Shown: positions 52,671 to 61,647, counted from the first letter of the stretch. The stretch: DNA of 64,000 nt from an uncultured Lachnospiraceae bacterium (GCA_947632515.1 CANRPO010000007.1:1-64000); one strand, 5' to 3'. The notes: generated by a model not told the origin, from the sequence alone. A program made the numbers and translations.

Positions 52671-52912
52671 TCCAGCTCCGGCTCCTCGTTAGGATCGTCG
52701 GGATTCTCGCTGTACCGGTAAAACCAGACTTCGCCGTCCGTATTGTCCCCCTTTTCGTCGAGTGGAAGAAGGGCGATATAATCGCGGCCGTCCACCGGCA
52801 GGATCGTCACCACGGCACAGGTGACGACGGTCCCGTCGTCCAGTTCCAGATCCACCGTCATCTCCTCCGCATCGTAGCCGTCATCTGTGTTTCGAGCGCC
52901 TTTTTTGCCCAT
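52562..52912 (-). CDS. DUF1292-family acidic protein
   Basis: ATG at 52912 is preceded by AAGGAGG with 8-nt spacing; 116 aa. The beta core EEMTVDLELDDGTVVTCAVVTILPVDGRDYIALLPLD and EVWFYRYSE match DUF1292 (YrzB-like) proteins. The tail is very acidic. In most Bacillota the gene is near ruvX/alaS; here it stands alone and overlaps the helicase by 109 bp tail to tail. Function unknown. Confidence 0.85.
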   Translation of the reverse strand: MGKKGARNTDDGYDAEEMTVDLELDDGTVVTCAVVTILPVDGRDYIALLPLDEKGDNTDGEVWFYRYSENPDDPNEEPELDYIDDDDEYEAVADAFDEYLDAAEFDELVGDGPEEN

Positions 52913-52991
52913 AGAAACGCCTCCTTCTATATCAGAATAACTATATTTTATCGAAAAAGGCAAAGAGATTCAACGCAGAAATATTTTTTTG

Positions 52992-53021
52992 TTGGGAAAA
53001 AATGCTTTCTTATGGTAAAAT
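52992..53021 (+). promoter_or_regulatory. Probable promoter of the GlgX-like gene
   Basis: TTGGGA at 52992-52997 and TAAAAT at 53016-53021, 18 bp apart, 54 bp before the ATG. A second -10 candidate, TATGAT, follows directly. Confidence 0.4.
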
Positions 53022-53074
53022 ATGATAGATAACGATTTGGAGTGGGAAATCATCATCGTATACCGGAGGGTCAG

Positions 53075-55039
53075 ATGCATAAAAATTTCGATGTGATAAA
53101 AGCGAAGGCTTATCCGCTGGGCGTGTCCGTCTGTGAAGAAGGAATGCGTTTTGCCGCCGTGCGCGACATAACCGCGCGGGGCAAGGCGGACGAGTTCGGC
53201 GTGATTTTATACGATCAAAAGCACAGGAGCGGCGTGCGGATCCCTTTCCCCGAGGAGAGCAGGGTGGGCGAGGTCTACGCCATGATCCTGAGAGGCTACT
53301 ATGACACGGACTGCTCCTATCTGCTCTACTGCGGCGAACAGATCTGGCAGGATCCGCATTGTAAGAGGATCGCCAATCCATATCGCTACGGCGCGGAGAG
53401 AAAGCAGCTTCCCCGCTGTATGGCGCAGGATGTGCCCTACGATTGGGCGGACGACGCAATGCCCCGTTACCCCTACGAGGACGTTATTCTCTATGCGCTG
53501 CATGTGCGCGGTTTCACCAGACACCGCACATCCGGGGTCCGGCACAGGGGGACTTATCCGGGATTGACAGAAAAGATCCCTTATCTTTTGGAATTGGGCG
53601 TCACATCCCTTCTGCTTATGCCGGCCTATGAATTTGACGAGGTCATGGACCGGGACAGTGCGACCGGCCCCGTATCCATGGAGCAGGCGATAGCAAATCT
53701 CGCACAGCCTTCGGACGGGGAGAGCGCAGAGGGAAAACGCGCCCGCAGACTGAATTACTGGGGGTATCAGAAAGGCTTGTACTATATACCCAAGAGCGGC
53801 TACGCGGACGGCAAAGACGCCGTGACAGAGTTCAAGGATATGGTAAAAGAACTGCACAGAAACGGTCTGGAAGTCCTTATGCAGTTCTATTTCCCGCCGG
53901 AGATCTCCTCGGTGGAAATGCTGGACGTACTAAAATATTGGATTTTGGAGTATCATATAGACGGGTTCCACGTGATGGGCGTGGATCTTCCCATCGCGAT
54001 GTTTGCGAAAGAGCCGCTCTTTAGCGAGACAAAGCTGCTCACCTCGCAGCAGTACAGTCCGGCGCAGAGTGATTACATGGCGCGGACAAGACGCCTCGGC
54101 TGGCTGGACGACGGTTTCCTCTACGATATGCGAAAGGCCGTCAAGGGGGATGACAATATGATCGACCGGCTGCTTTTTCATGTGAGAAACAACCGCCCTG
54201 AGACCGGGATCGTGAACTATATCGCCAAGTGGGACGGTATGCGTCTGGCGGACATGGTCTCCTACGACCGCAAGCACAACGAGGCCAACGGCGAGGACAA
54301 CCAGGACGGCACGGACTATAATTGCAGCTGGAACTGCGGCGTGGAGGGCAAAAGCCGCCGAAAGAGCATACAGGATCTCAGGCTGCGACAGATGAAGAAC
54401 GCGCTGTCCCTTGTCTTCTTGTCACAGGGAACGCCGCTTTTGTACAGCGGAGACGAGTTCGGCAACACGCAGGAGGGCAACAACAACCCTTACTGTCAGG
54501 ACAATGCCGTCGCCTGGATCAAGTGGAACCGGACGGAGCACGGGGAGGAATTGCTGCGGTACACGAAGATGCTGATCGCGCTCAGGAAGGCGCATCCCGT
54601 TCTCCACAGCCGGACGCCGCTCAAGGGGATGGATTATCTGTCCTGCGGCTATCCCGACGTCTCCTACCATGGCAAAGACGCATGGAAACCTGATCTGAAT
54701 CCCGCCTGCAGGAGCGTTGGCATCATGTACTGCGGTTATTATGGAGAGATCGACGGGCATAGGGACGACACCTTTTTCTATATCGGCATCAATCTTCACT
54801 GGAACGCCTGCTATTTCGGACTGCCTCAGCTTCCGAAGGGCAAAGAATGGGCGCTGTATGCGTCCTGCGATCCGAAGGAGAAGGCGGCCGATGAGCGGGA
54901 GAGCGCCGGCGGGCAGCCGGAATCCGTGCAGGAGATTTACGTAGCGCCCAGAACCATAGTCATCTATGCGTCGAGGAACACGGCGGGGGCATCCGACAGG
55001 CCGCGCAAAAAGAACTCGGCGGGAAAAGAGGAATCGTAG
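53075..55039 (+). CDS. GlgX/isoamylase-like GH13 protein, probably inactive
   Basis: ATG 53075 follows CGGAGGG; 654 aa. An N-terminal CBM48-like domain (residues ~1-140) precedes a GH13_11-type barrel with HVRGFTRH, VTSLLLMPAYEFDE, and NYIAKWDGMRLADMVSYDRKHNEANGEDN. Compared with GlgX (GFRFDLA, AEPWD, HDGF), the nucleophile Asp is replaced (GFHVMGVD), the acid/base Glu region is KLLTSQQ, and HD is WD. So glycan cleavage is not expected. A binding or regulatory role in glycogen metabolism is possible. The next gene follows after 3 bp. Confidence 0.82.
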   Translation: MHKNFDVIKAKAYPLGVSVCEEGMRFAAVRDITARGKADEFGVILYDQKHRSGVRIPFPEESRVGEVYAMILRGYYDTDCSYLLYCGEQIWQDPHCKRIANPYRYGAERKQLPRCMAQDVPYDWADDAMPRYPYEDVILYALHVRGFTRHRTSGVRHRGTYPGLTEKIPYLLELGVTSLLLMPAYEFDEVMDRDSATGPVSMEQAIANLAQPSDGESAEGKRARRLNYWGYQKGLYYIPKSGYADGKDAVTEFKDMVKELHRNGLEVLMQFYFPPEISSVEMLDVLKYWILEYHIDGFHVMGVDLPIAMFAKEPLFSETKLLTSQQYSPAQSDYMARTRRLGWLDDGFLYDMRKAVKGDDNMIDRLLFHVRNNRPETGIVNYIAKWDGMRLADMVSYDRKHNEANGEDNQDGTDYNCSWNCGVEGKSRRKSIQDLRLRQMKNALSLVFLSQGTPLLYSGDEFGNTQEGNNNPYCQDNAVAWIKWNRTEHGEELLRYTKMLIALRKAHPVLHSRTPLKGMDYLSCGYPDVSYHGKDAWKPDLNPACRSVGIMYCGYYGEIDGHRDDTFFYIGINLHWNACYFGLPQLPKGKEWALYASCDPKEKAADERESAGGQPESVQEIYVAPRTIVIYASRNTAGASDRPRKKNSAGKEES

Positions 55040-55042
55040 CCG

Positions 55043-55597
55043 ATGAGTATGTATAAAGCATGGAACCATCTGAAGACCGTCACGCAGCACAGATTACTTG
55101 TCATGAAGGGCTGCTTTCGGGTCGGCCTCTACGTACAGGGGCTGCTGCACGATCTGTCAAAGTACAGTCCGTCGGAGTTTCTGGTGGGAGCGAAATATTG
55201 GCAGGGAGACAGAAGTCCGAACAATGCGGAGCGCGAAGACATCGGTTACTCCTCCGCATGGCTGCACCACAAGGGACGCAACAAGCATCACTACGAATAC
55301 TGGCTTGACTACAGCGCCCACGGCGTGGAGGGCAGCTGCATGACGCCCGCGCCCATGCCCACGCGCTATGTCATAGAGATGTTCATGGACAGGATCGCCG
55401 CGTGTAAGGTATACCGCAAAGACGCTTACACAGACAGGGCGCCGCTGGAATATTATCTGTCCTCCAAGACGCCGCCGCCCATCCATGCGAAGACGAAAAG
55501 GCAGCTTGAATTTCTGCTGAACATGCTGGCGGACTACGGCGAGGAGAAGACTTTCCGCTATATCAGAACAAAAATTTTGCACAAAACGCGCCGATAG
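55043..55597 (+). CDS. DUF5662-family protein, HD-like
   Basis: The 184-aa protein starts MSMYKAWNHLKTVTQHRLLVMKGCFRVGLYVQGLLHDLSKYSPSEF (landmarks) and has HHKGRNKHHYEYW and MPTRYVIEMFMDRIAACKVY. The His/Asp pairs (HDLSKYS, HH, HH) resemble a metal-binding HD-domain hydrolase. The family is DUF5662, found in many gut Bacillota; no function is proven. It is coupled to the GlgX-like gene. Confidence 0.8.
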   Translation: MSMYKAWNHLKTVTQHRLLVMKGCFRVGLYVQGLLHDLSKYSPSEFLVGAKYWQGDRSPNNAEREDIGYSSAWLHHKGRNKHHYEYWLDYSAHGVEGSCMTPAPMPTRYVIEMFMDRIAACKVYRKDAYTDRAPLEYYLSSKTPPPIHAKTKRQLEFLLNMLADYGEEKTFRYIRTKILHKTRR

Positions 55598-55600
55598 GGT

Positions 55601-55629
55601 AACGCGCACATTTCCTTTCGCATAGCTTA
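55601..55629 (+). promoter_or_regulatory. Possible sigmaK-like promoter
   Basis: AACG at 55601-55604 and CATAGCTTA at 55621-55629, 16 bp apart, fit the loose sigmaK pattern (AC, then CATANNNTA). It lies 27 bp before the Cys/Gly-rich protein gene. Confidence 0.35.
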
Positions 55630-55655
55630 TAGTATGAAAAAAAGGAGATGTGCGT

Positions 55656-55973
55656 ATGAACTCTTGGTTAATTCTTTTACTGTTGCTTTTCGCAAACGGA
55701 AACTGCTCGGGAGGGAACGGCGATTCAGACTGCGGCTGTGAGCGGAACGGATTCGGACAGACGGGCTGCCGCTCGGGCGGGAACGATCTGAGCGGCGGTT
55801 TCGGACGCGGATTCGGCAGCGGCAGGAACCGTGACAACGACGGCGACTGCGGCTGCGAGAGAACGCGCGGCAATGACGACGACTGTGGCTGCGGCGGCAA
55901 TGAATCCCGTTTCGAGTCCCGTTTCGACGCGAAGCCGTTCGGCAATACGGACTGCGGCTGCGACAATCAATAG
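55656..55973 (+). CDS. Cys/Gly-rich small protein with DCGC repeats
   Basis: ATG 55656 lies 9 nt after AAGGAG; 105 aa. A short hydrophobic start (MNSWLILLLLLFANGN) may be a signal or membrane anchor. The rest is Gly/Asn/Asp/Arg-rich and has four DCGC motifs (after residues ~25, 70, 82 and 99). No fold can be predicted. Such a composition suits a cross-linked coat or metal-binding protein; the sigmaK-like site before it supports a sporulation role, which is inference only. Confidence 0.75.
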   Translation: MNSWLILLLLLFANGNCSGGNGDSDCGCERNGFGQTGCRSGGNDLSGGFGRGFGSGRNRDNDGDCGCERTRGNDDDCGCGGNESRFESRFDAKPFGNTDCGCDNQ

Positions 55974-55998
55974 CGCCGGGAGGTTTCCCGCAGAAAAC

Positions 55999-56032
55999 TG
56001 CCCTTTCTTTTGGTTGACGTAAAGAAAGGGCA
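55999..56032 (+). other. 12-bp hairpin before trpS
   Basis: TGCCCTTTCTTT at 55999-56010 pairs perfectly with 56021-56032, without a T run. It may end the upstream transcript weakly. It is too small for a T-box leader. Confidence 0.55.
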
Positions 56033-56090
56033 ATGTTAAACTGTTTTTTGGTACAAGCAGGGCGTAAAAACCCCGGATCGGAGGAAAAAT

Positions 56091-57095
56091 ATGATAGGTG
56101 AAAATAAAGTATTGTTCAGCGGTATGCAGGCGACGGGAAATCTGACGCTCGGAAATTATCTGGGCGCTCTGAAAAACTGGGTGAGTCTGTGCGACGAGTA
56201 TCTGTGTTTCTACTCGGTGGTGGATCTGCACTCCATCACGATCAGACAGGATCCCGCTGAGCTGCGCAGACGCGCGCGAAATCTGCTGACGCTCTATATC
56301 GCGGCGGGGATCGACCCGGAGAAAAACTGCCTCTACTATCAGTCCCATGTCTCCGCCCACGCGGAGCTTGCGTGGATCCTGAACTGTTTCACCTACATGG
56401 GAGAGCTGAACCGCATGACGCAGTTCAAGGACAAGGCGGCGAAACACGCCGACAACATCAATGCCGGACTGTTCACCTATCCTGTACTGATGGCGGCGGA
56501 TATTCTTCTGTACCAGTCGGACGTTGTGCCCGTCGGCAACGACCAGCTGCAGCATTTAGAGATCACAAGGGACATCGCGCAGCGTTTCAACGCCATCTAC
56601 GGCGACGTATTTACCATACCGGAGCCCTATATCGGCAAGGCGGGCGCAAGGATCAGGAGTCTGCAGGACCCGTCCAAGAAGATGTCCAAATCGGACGAGA
56701 ACCCCAACGCCAGCATCTACCTGATGGACGATCCCGACACGATCATGCGCAAATTCAAGCGCGCGGTGACGGATTCCGAGGGCTGTGTGCGCTACTGTAA
56801 GGAACAGCCGGGCATCATGAATCTGATCGATATTTACAGCGCCTGCACGGACAAATCCGTGTCCGAGATCGAGAAGGAATTTGACGGCAGAGGCTACGGC
56901 GATTTCAAGACGGCGGTGGGAGAGTCTGTGGTAGCTATCTTAAAGCCCTTGCAGGATCGTTTCGACGACCTGAATAAGAACAAGGATCACATCGATAAGA
57001 TCATTAAGGAAAACGCTGAGAAGGCGGAGTATTACGCCCTCAAAACGCTCCGCAAGGTACAGAAAAAAGTCGGTTTCCCGGAGCGCGTGCGCTGA
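56091..57095 (+). CDS. trpS: Tryptophanyl-tRNA synthetase
   Basis: The 334-aa class I synthetase has HIGH-equivalent GNLTLGNYLGA, the PVLMAADILLYQSDVVPVGNDQLQHLE Trp/ATP pocket and KMSKSDENP. The ribosome site CGGAGGAAA is strong. It charges tRNA-Trp in the cytosol. No T-box is visible in the 117 bp before it. Confidence 0.97.
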   Translation: MIGENKVLFSGMQATGNLTLGNYLGALKNWVSLCDEYLCFYSVVDLHSITIRQDPAELRRRARNLLTLYIAAGIDPEKNCLYYQSHVSAHAELAWILNCFTYMGELNRMTQFKDKAAKHADNINAGLFTYPVLMAADILLYQSDVVPVGNDQLQHLEITRDIAQRFNAIYGDVFTIPEPYIGKAGARIRSLQDPSKKMSKSDENPNASIYLMDDPDTIMRKFKRAVTDSEGCVRYCKEQPGIMNLIDIYSACTDKSVSEIEKEFDGRGYGDFKTAVGESVVAILKPLQDRFDDLNKNKDHIDKIIKENAEKAEYYALKTLRKVQKKVGFPERVR

Positions 57096-57125
57096 CTTCG
57101 ATAGAGAATGAGATGGAGGAAGATT

Positions 57126-58157
57126 ATGTTCGGAGCAAAGAAGAATACGGGCGATCCCTTTCAGACGCAGAATGCGTCGGGCAAAGGAAAAGGGACGGGC
57201 AAAGGGAAAAGGATCGCGGCGGTCCTTGCGGTGATCGCGGTTTTTTTGATATTGGCTGGAGAATCCTACTACACCATCAAGGAGGAGGAGCAGGCCGTGG
57301 TCTGCACCTTTGGGTCGCCGAAAGCCGTCACAACGCCCGGACTTCATTTTAAGATCCCGTTTATCCAGACCGTGACAAAGGTAAACACCACGATCCAGGG
57401 CTTTTCCATCGGCTATCACTCCACAGGCGAGGAGGCGGACGCGCTGATGATCACCTCCGACTACAACTTTATCTTCGTCGATTTCTACGCGGAGTATAGA
57501 GTGACTGATCCGGTCAAGGCATTGTACGCCTCGCAGGATCCGGAACTGATTCTCAAAAATATCGCGCAGAACTGCATCAGAACGACCATAGGTTCCTACA
57601 CTGTGGACAGCGTGCTGACCACGGGCAAGAACGAGATCCAGTCCAACATTAAACAGCTTATTTTGGATAAGCTGGAAGAGTACGACATCGGGATACAGCT
57701 GGTGAACATTACGATCCAGGATGCCACGCCGCCCACCGCGGAGGTGGAGAACGCTTTCAAAGAAGTGGAGACGGCGAAACAGGGCAAGGAGACGGCGCTC
57801 AACAACGCGAACAAGTACCGCAACGAGCAGATCCCGAAGGCTGAGGCCGAGGCGGACAAGATTCTGCAGGATGCGGAGGCAGAAAAGCAGGAGCGCATCA
57901 ACGAGGCGAACGGTCAGGCAGCGCGTTTCAACTCCATGTATCAGGAGTATGTGAAATATCCGGATGTGACAAAGAAACGAATGTTCTATGAGGCCATGGA
58001 GGATGTGCTGCCGGACATCAAGGTCATCATCCAGAGCAGTGACGGAACTACCAGCACGGTCCTGCCCTTGGACAGTTTCGTGACATCGGATTCCACAGTG
58101 GAAAAAAGTCCCTCCGACTCTTCCGACACGGAAGAGCCTGACGGGCAGGAGAATTGA
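57126..58157 (+). CDS. hflK: SPFH/Band 7 membrane protease-modulator HflK
   Basis: ATG 57126 follows GGAGGAAG; 343 aa. A cytosolic Lys/Gly-rich start, one membrane helix (residues ~28-48) and the SPFH domain (EEEQAVVCTFGSPKAVTTPGLHFKIPF) precede a long Ala/Glu-rich coiled coil (KAEAEADKILQDAEAEKQERINEANGQ) and a disordered Ser/Asp tail. HflK-HflC form a large cage that controls the FtsH protease. hflC follows after 11 bp. No ftsH is near. Confidence 0.9.
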   Translation: MFGAKKNTGDPFQTQNASGKGKGTGKGKRIAAVLAVIAVFLILAGESYYTIKEEEQAVVCTFGSPKAVTTPGLHFKIPFIQTVTKVNTTIQGFSIGYHSTGEEADALMITSDYNFIFVDFYAEYRVTDPVKALYASQDPELILKNIAQNCIRTTIGSYTVDSVLTTGKNEIQSNIKQLILDKLEEYDIGIQLVNITIQDATPPTAEVENAFKEVETAKQGKETALNNANKYRNEQIPKAEAEADKILQDAEAEKQERINEANGQAARFNSMYQEYVKYPDVTKKRMFYEAMEDVLPDIKVIIQSSDGTTSTVLPLDSFVTSDSTVEKSPSDSSDTEEPDGQEN

Positions 58158-58168
58158 GGTGAGCGGTC

Positions 58169-59227
58169 ATGAACGATTACAATCAGGCAGGCGACAATGC
58201 ACAGGGCTATGAACACTATAACTCGGACGGCACAAAGAAGAAAAATAGAGGGGAAAAGAAAAAGCATTTCGGGCTGCGGGTCGTGACGGCGATCCTCTTT
58301 ATAGCCGTGGTCGTTGTGCTTGGCAGTTCCATGGTCGTGACAAAGCAAAATCAATTTAAGCTGATCAGACAGTTCGGCCGGGTGCAGCGCATCGTGACGG
58401 AGGCGGGACTCAGCTTTAAGATCCCTTTTGTGGAGTCCGTGGACACGATTCCGAAGGAACTATTGCTCTACGATCTGCCGGAGTCCGACGTCATCACCTC
58501 GGACAAGAAGACCATGATCGTGGACAGCTATGTGTTGTGGCATGTGACCGATCCGCTGAAATTCGCACAGACGCTGAGCTGTTCCGTGAGCAATGCGGAG
58601 GGGCGCATCGACGCGATCGTGTACAACGCGATGAAAAATACGATCTCCAACATGAAACAGGACGAGGTCATCAGGAGCCGCGACGGCAAAATGACCATCA
58701 CGGTGAGCGAGGAAGAGTCCGATGTGACGAACAACGATCTGGTTCTGTCCGAGGAGACGGAACAGGTGGTGGAGATCACCTCCCTGACCGAGGAGATCAT
58801 GGCGCAGATCAACCATGTGGAGAACCAGTACGGCATCGAGATCGTGGTCGTGGATGTGAAAAAGCTGGATCTGCCCGACGACAACAAGCAGGCGGTGTAC
58901 ACCCGCATGATCTCCGAGCGCGAGAATATCGCCGCCCAGTACACGGCGGAAGGCAAGTCCGAGGCGCAGATCATCGAGAACACGACAGACAAGGAAGTCT
59001 CCATCATGCTGTCCAACGCTGAGGCGAAGGCGGAGGCAACCGTCGCCGAGGGCGAGGCGGAGTACATGCGCATTCTCTCGGACGCCTACGCCAACCCTGA
59101 GAAGATGGATTTCTATTCTTTTGTGCGGGCGCTGGACGCGGTAAAGGCGAGCATCTCCGGATCGAACAAGACCGTCATTCTGTCCGACGATTCGCCCGTC
59201 GCGCAGATCTTTAACGGGCAGTATTAA
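58169..59227 (+). CDS. hflC: SPFH/Band 7 membrane protease-modulator HflC
   Basis: The 352-aa protein has a Lys-rich cytosolic start, a membrane helix (residues ~37-57), the SPFH domain (KQNQFKLIRQFGRVQRIVTEAGLSFKIPF, VDSYVLWHVTDPLKF) and the HflC coiled coil (MISERENIAAQYTAEGKSEAQIIENTTDKEV). An acidic insert near residues 170-195 (SEEESDVTNNDLVLSEETEQ) is longer than in E. coli. It pairs with HflK upstream. Confidence 0.9.
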   Translation: MNDYNQAGDNAQGYEHYNSDGTKKKNRGEKKKHFGLRVVTAILFIAVVVVLGSSMVVTKQNQFKLIRQFGRVQRIVTEAGLSFKIPFVESVDTIPKELLLYDLPESDVITSDKKTMIVDSYVLWHVTDPLKFAQTLSCSVSNAEGRIDAIVYNAMKNTISNMKQDEVIRSRDGKMTITVSEEESDVTNNDLVLSEETEQVVEITSLTEEIMAQINHVENQYGIEIVVVDVKKLDLPDDNKQAVYTRMISERENIAAQYTAEGKSEAQIIENTTDKEVSIMLSNAEAKAEATVAEGEAEYMRILSDAYANPEKMDFYSFVRALDAVKASISGSNKTVILSDDSPVAQIFNGQY

Positions 59228-59255
59228 AGAGCCGGTTTGGAGGGACTTGATTTCC

Positions 59256-60113
59256 ATGAATATTGATAAGTTTTTTGAGACGTTGGACTCTTATTTCGCG
59301 AGACAGGAGATCGACCGGATCGACCCCTTCCTCACCGCCTCCCTGGAACAGGCGAAGGAGGAACAGGACTACGGCGCGTACATTTCGATCTGCAATGAGA
59401 TGATCGGATTCTACCGCAGTATCTCCGCCTTTGAGAAGGCCTACGCCGCGTCGGAGGACGTACTTCTCCTGATGGAAGAGCTGCATATGGAGGGCACCGA
59501 GCACTTTGCGACGACGCTCTTAAACGCGGCGACCGCTTACCGCGCCGCCGGGGATTACGCCACGGCGCTTCGCTATTACAGACAGGCGTTACAGATCTAC
59601 GACGGCATTTTGGGCCCGCAGGATTACCGATACGCGGGGCTGTACAATAATATGAGTATCCTGCTTGAGAAAATGGATGAGAACGAACAGGCCATCGAGT
59701 ACGCAGAGAAGGCGCTGTCCATCATCAGAACGCTGCCGGACAGCGGCGCGCAGACGGCGACCACCATGACGAATCTGGCGCTCATCTATTTTAAGGAAGA
59801 CCGGTTCGAACAGGCGAAGGAATTGTTGGAACAGGCGCTGGCGCTGTTTGAAAATGGCGAGGGCCCGGCGGACGAACACTACAGCGGCGCGCTTGCAGGC
59901 GTGGCGGAGGCGTGGTACCGCATGGGCGATTACGCCAAGTCGTTAGAGTTTTATGAGAAGGCGCTTGCCGAGGTGAGATCCCACTACGGCGAAAATATGA
60001 GTTATGCCATTCTGTGTGAGAACTGTGCCGCTGTCTGTGAGAAACTTTCTGACAGCGACAGGCAGGCCTCCTATCTGGACAGGGCGAAGGCGGCGCGTGA
60101 CAGGCTTGCCTAG
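59256..60113 (+). CDS. Tetratricopeptide-repeat protein
   Basis: ATG 59256 gives 285 aa. At least five TPR units are visible, such as TLLNAATAYRAAGDYATALRYYRQALQIYD, NMSILLEKMDENEQAIEYAEKAL and GVAEAWYRMGDYAKSLEFYEKAL, of the kinesin-light-chain type. It should be a soluble scaffold for protein contacts. The DUF4037 gene follows closely, and this order is seen in other Clostridia, so they may work together. Confidence 0.88.
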   Translation: MNIDKFFETLDSYFARQEIDRIDPFLTASLEQAKEEQDYGAYISICNEMIGFYRSISAFEKAYAASEDVLLLMEELHMEGTEHFATTLLNAATAYRAAGDYATALRYYRQALQIYDGILGPQDYRYAGLYNNMSILLEKMDENEQAIEYAEKALSIIRTLPDSGAQTATTMTNLALIYFKEDRFEQAKELLEQALALFENGEGPADEHYSGALAGVAEAWYRMGDYAKSLEFYEKALAEVRSHYGENMSYAILCENCAAVCEKLSDSDRQASYLDRAKAARDRLA

Positions 60114-60147
60114 AGATCGAATACTTTCGGAAAGGTCGTGGGCGTGC

Positions 60148-61101
60148 GTGAAGGGATTGGAACTGGCTGAAAAATATTATGAGGCATACGGCAGGGCCAT
60201 GCTGGACGGGCAGTTTGCCGACGCGGCCGGTCAGGCGGCGGCCGGGCTTGTAGGGCATGGCTCCGAGTGTTTCGGATTTGACGACGAGATCTCAACCGAT
60301 CATGACTATGGGCCGTCCTTCTGCCTTTGGCTGCCGCGGGAGAGCTATGAGCGTTTCGGGCGGCGGATGCAGGAGGCCTATGACGCGCTCCCCAAGGAAT
60401 TTATGGGGGTCGGCGGGCGCGTGATCGAAGAACAGGGCCGGGGCAGAGTGGGCGTGCTGTGTCTGGAGGATTTCTATGACGGTATCCTTGGGCGTCACAC
60501 GGTCCCGGCAAATGCGGCGGAGTGGCTCGCCCTCGACGAGGAAAAGCTGGCGACAGCCGTGAACGGCCGCGTGTTCGAGGACCGGCCGGGACGCTTTAGC
60601 GCGGTACGTCAAGGGCTGCTAAACTATTATCCCGAAGAAGTGTGGATCAGACGGCTTGCACAGAGCATGGCGAGGGCGGCTCAGTCCGGCCAGTACAACT
60701 ACGCCCGATCCATGAAACGCGGAGAGCGCATCGCCGCGGAAATAGCGCTCACAGACTTCGTGAGGGAGAGCATGCACATTGTCTATCTGTTGAACAGGAA
60801 ATATGCGCCCTACGACAAATGGCTGCGCAGAGGGCTGCGCGATCTGCCGATGGGTTCCGAAGTCGGCGATATGCTCGATCTGCTCTACACCATCCCCGAT
60901 CCCGCCGAGGCGTGGGAGGGCGTCGCGCCGGACGAGTACGTCTATCACCTGAACACCAACGACGGCAGAGTCCTCATCATTGAGGCGGTCTGCAATGTCC
61001 TTGTACAGATGCTGGGCGACATGGGCCTCTCAGATCGACAGGATAACTTTCTGCAGAATCATCTGCCGGCCTTGCTGCAGAAAATAGAATGCACCGATTG
61101 A
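60148..61101 (+). CDS. DUF4037 nucleotidyltransferase-like protein
   Basis: The start is GTG 60148 after GGAAAGG; 317 aa. Near the N-terminus is a nucleotidyltransferase motif, GSECFGFDDEISTDHDYGP (G38, S39, D51, D53), followed by a DUF4037 helical domain with YNYARSMKRGERIAAEIALTDFV. This suggests transfer of a nucleotide to a protein or small molecule, perhaps with the TPR protein as partner. The substrate is unknown. Confidence 0.8.
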   Translation: MKGLELAEKYYEAYGRAMLDGQFADAAGQAAAGLVGHGSECFGFDDEISTDHDYGPSFCLWLPRESYERFGRRMQEAYDALPKEFMGVGGRVIEEQGRGRVGVLCLEDFYDGILGRHTVPANAAEWLALDEEKLATAVNGRVFEDRPGRFSAVRQGLLNYYPEEVWIRRLAQSMARAAQSGQYNYARSMKRGERIAAEIALTDFVRESMHIVYLLNRKYAPYDKWLRRGLRDLPMGSEVGDMLDLLYTIPDPAEAWEGVAPDEYVYHLNTNDGRVLIIEAVCNVLVQMLGDMGLSDRQDNFLQNHLPALLQKIECTD

Positions 61102-61152
61102 AACATATGTTCGAATGTGCTATAATAAGCGCGAAGGAAAACAAGCCACGCT

Positions 61153-61647
61153 ATGACAAACCGTACGCACATGGATGACCACTCCCACAAAACGTTTGTT
61201 CTCAAGAAAGCCGACATTGTGCTGATCGCAGCATGCTTTCTTGCGGCGGCGCTCCTTGGCGTGTTTTTTATTTTCTGCCGCAGGGAAGGCGTTTCAGTGC
61301 GTATCCTATACGACGGGATCGCGCTGAGGACGATTGCGCTGCAGTCCGGGCAGGAGGACACGGCAGACGGCTACTATCTCATCACATACCGTGATGATGT
61401 CGTGGCCACAGACTACTATACGGATATGCCGTCGTTGGATCTGCCTGAGTACACCGGCTACAATCTGCTTCTGGTGTCAGACGGGCAGGCCCGTATCGTG
61501 TCTGCGGACTGCCGCGATCAGATCTGCGTCCGCCACAAGCCGATCTCGGCGGCGGGGGAGAGCATCGTCTGTCTGCCTCACGAGCTGGTGATAGAGATCG
61601 GGGGCGATCCCGATGGGAAGGAAACTCTCGACGGGGTGACGCGATGA
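61153..61647 (+). CDS. NusG domain II-containing membrane protein
   Basis: The 164-aa protein has one N-terminal membrane helix (residues ~22-42) and an outer domain with the DUF (NusG_II) pattern: RIVSADCRDQICVRHKPISAAGESIVCLPHELVIEI with two Cys that may pair. The gene overlaps the Gx transporter gene by 4 nt; the two are usually neighbours and may serve quinone or cofactor transport. Confidence 0.88.
   Translation: MTNRTHMDDHSHKTFVLKKADIVLIAACFLAAALLGVFFIFCRREGVSVRILYDGIALRTIALQSGQEDTADGYYLITYRDDVVATDYYTDMPSLDLPEYTGYNLLLVSDGQARIVSADCRDQICVRHKPISAAGESIVCLPHELVIEIGGDPDGKETLDGVTR

Noticed and set aside
55974..56090. T-box riboswitch before trpS
   Set aside because: Only 117 bp are available, there is no T-box core sequence and no terminator with U run; just a simple 12-bp hairpin.
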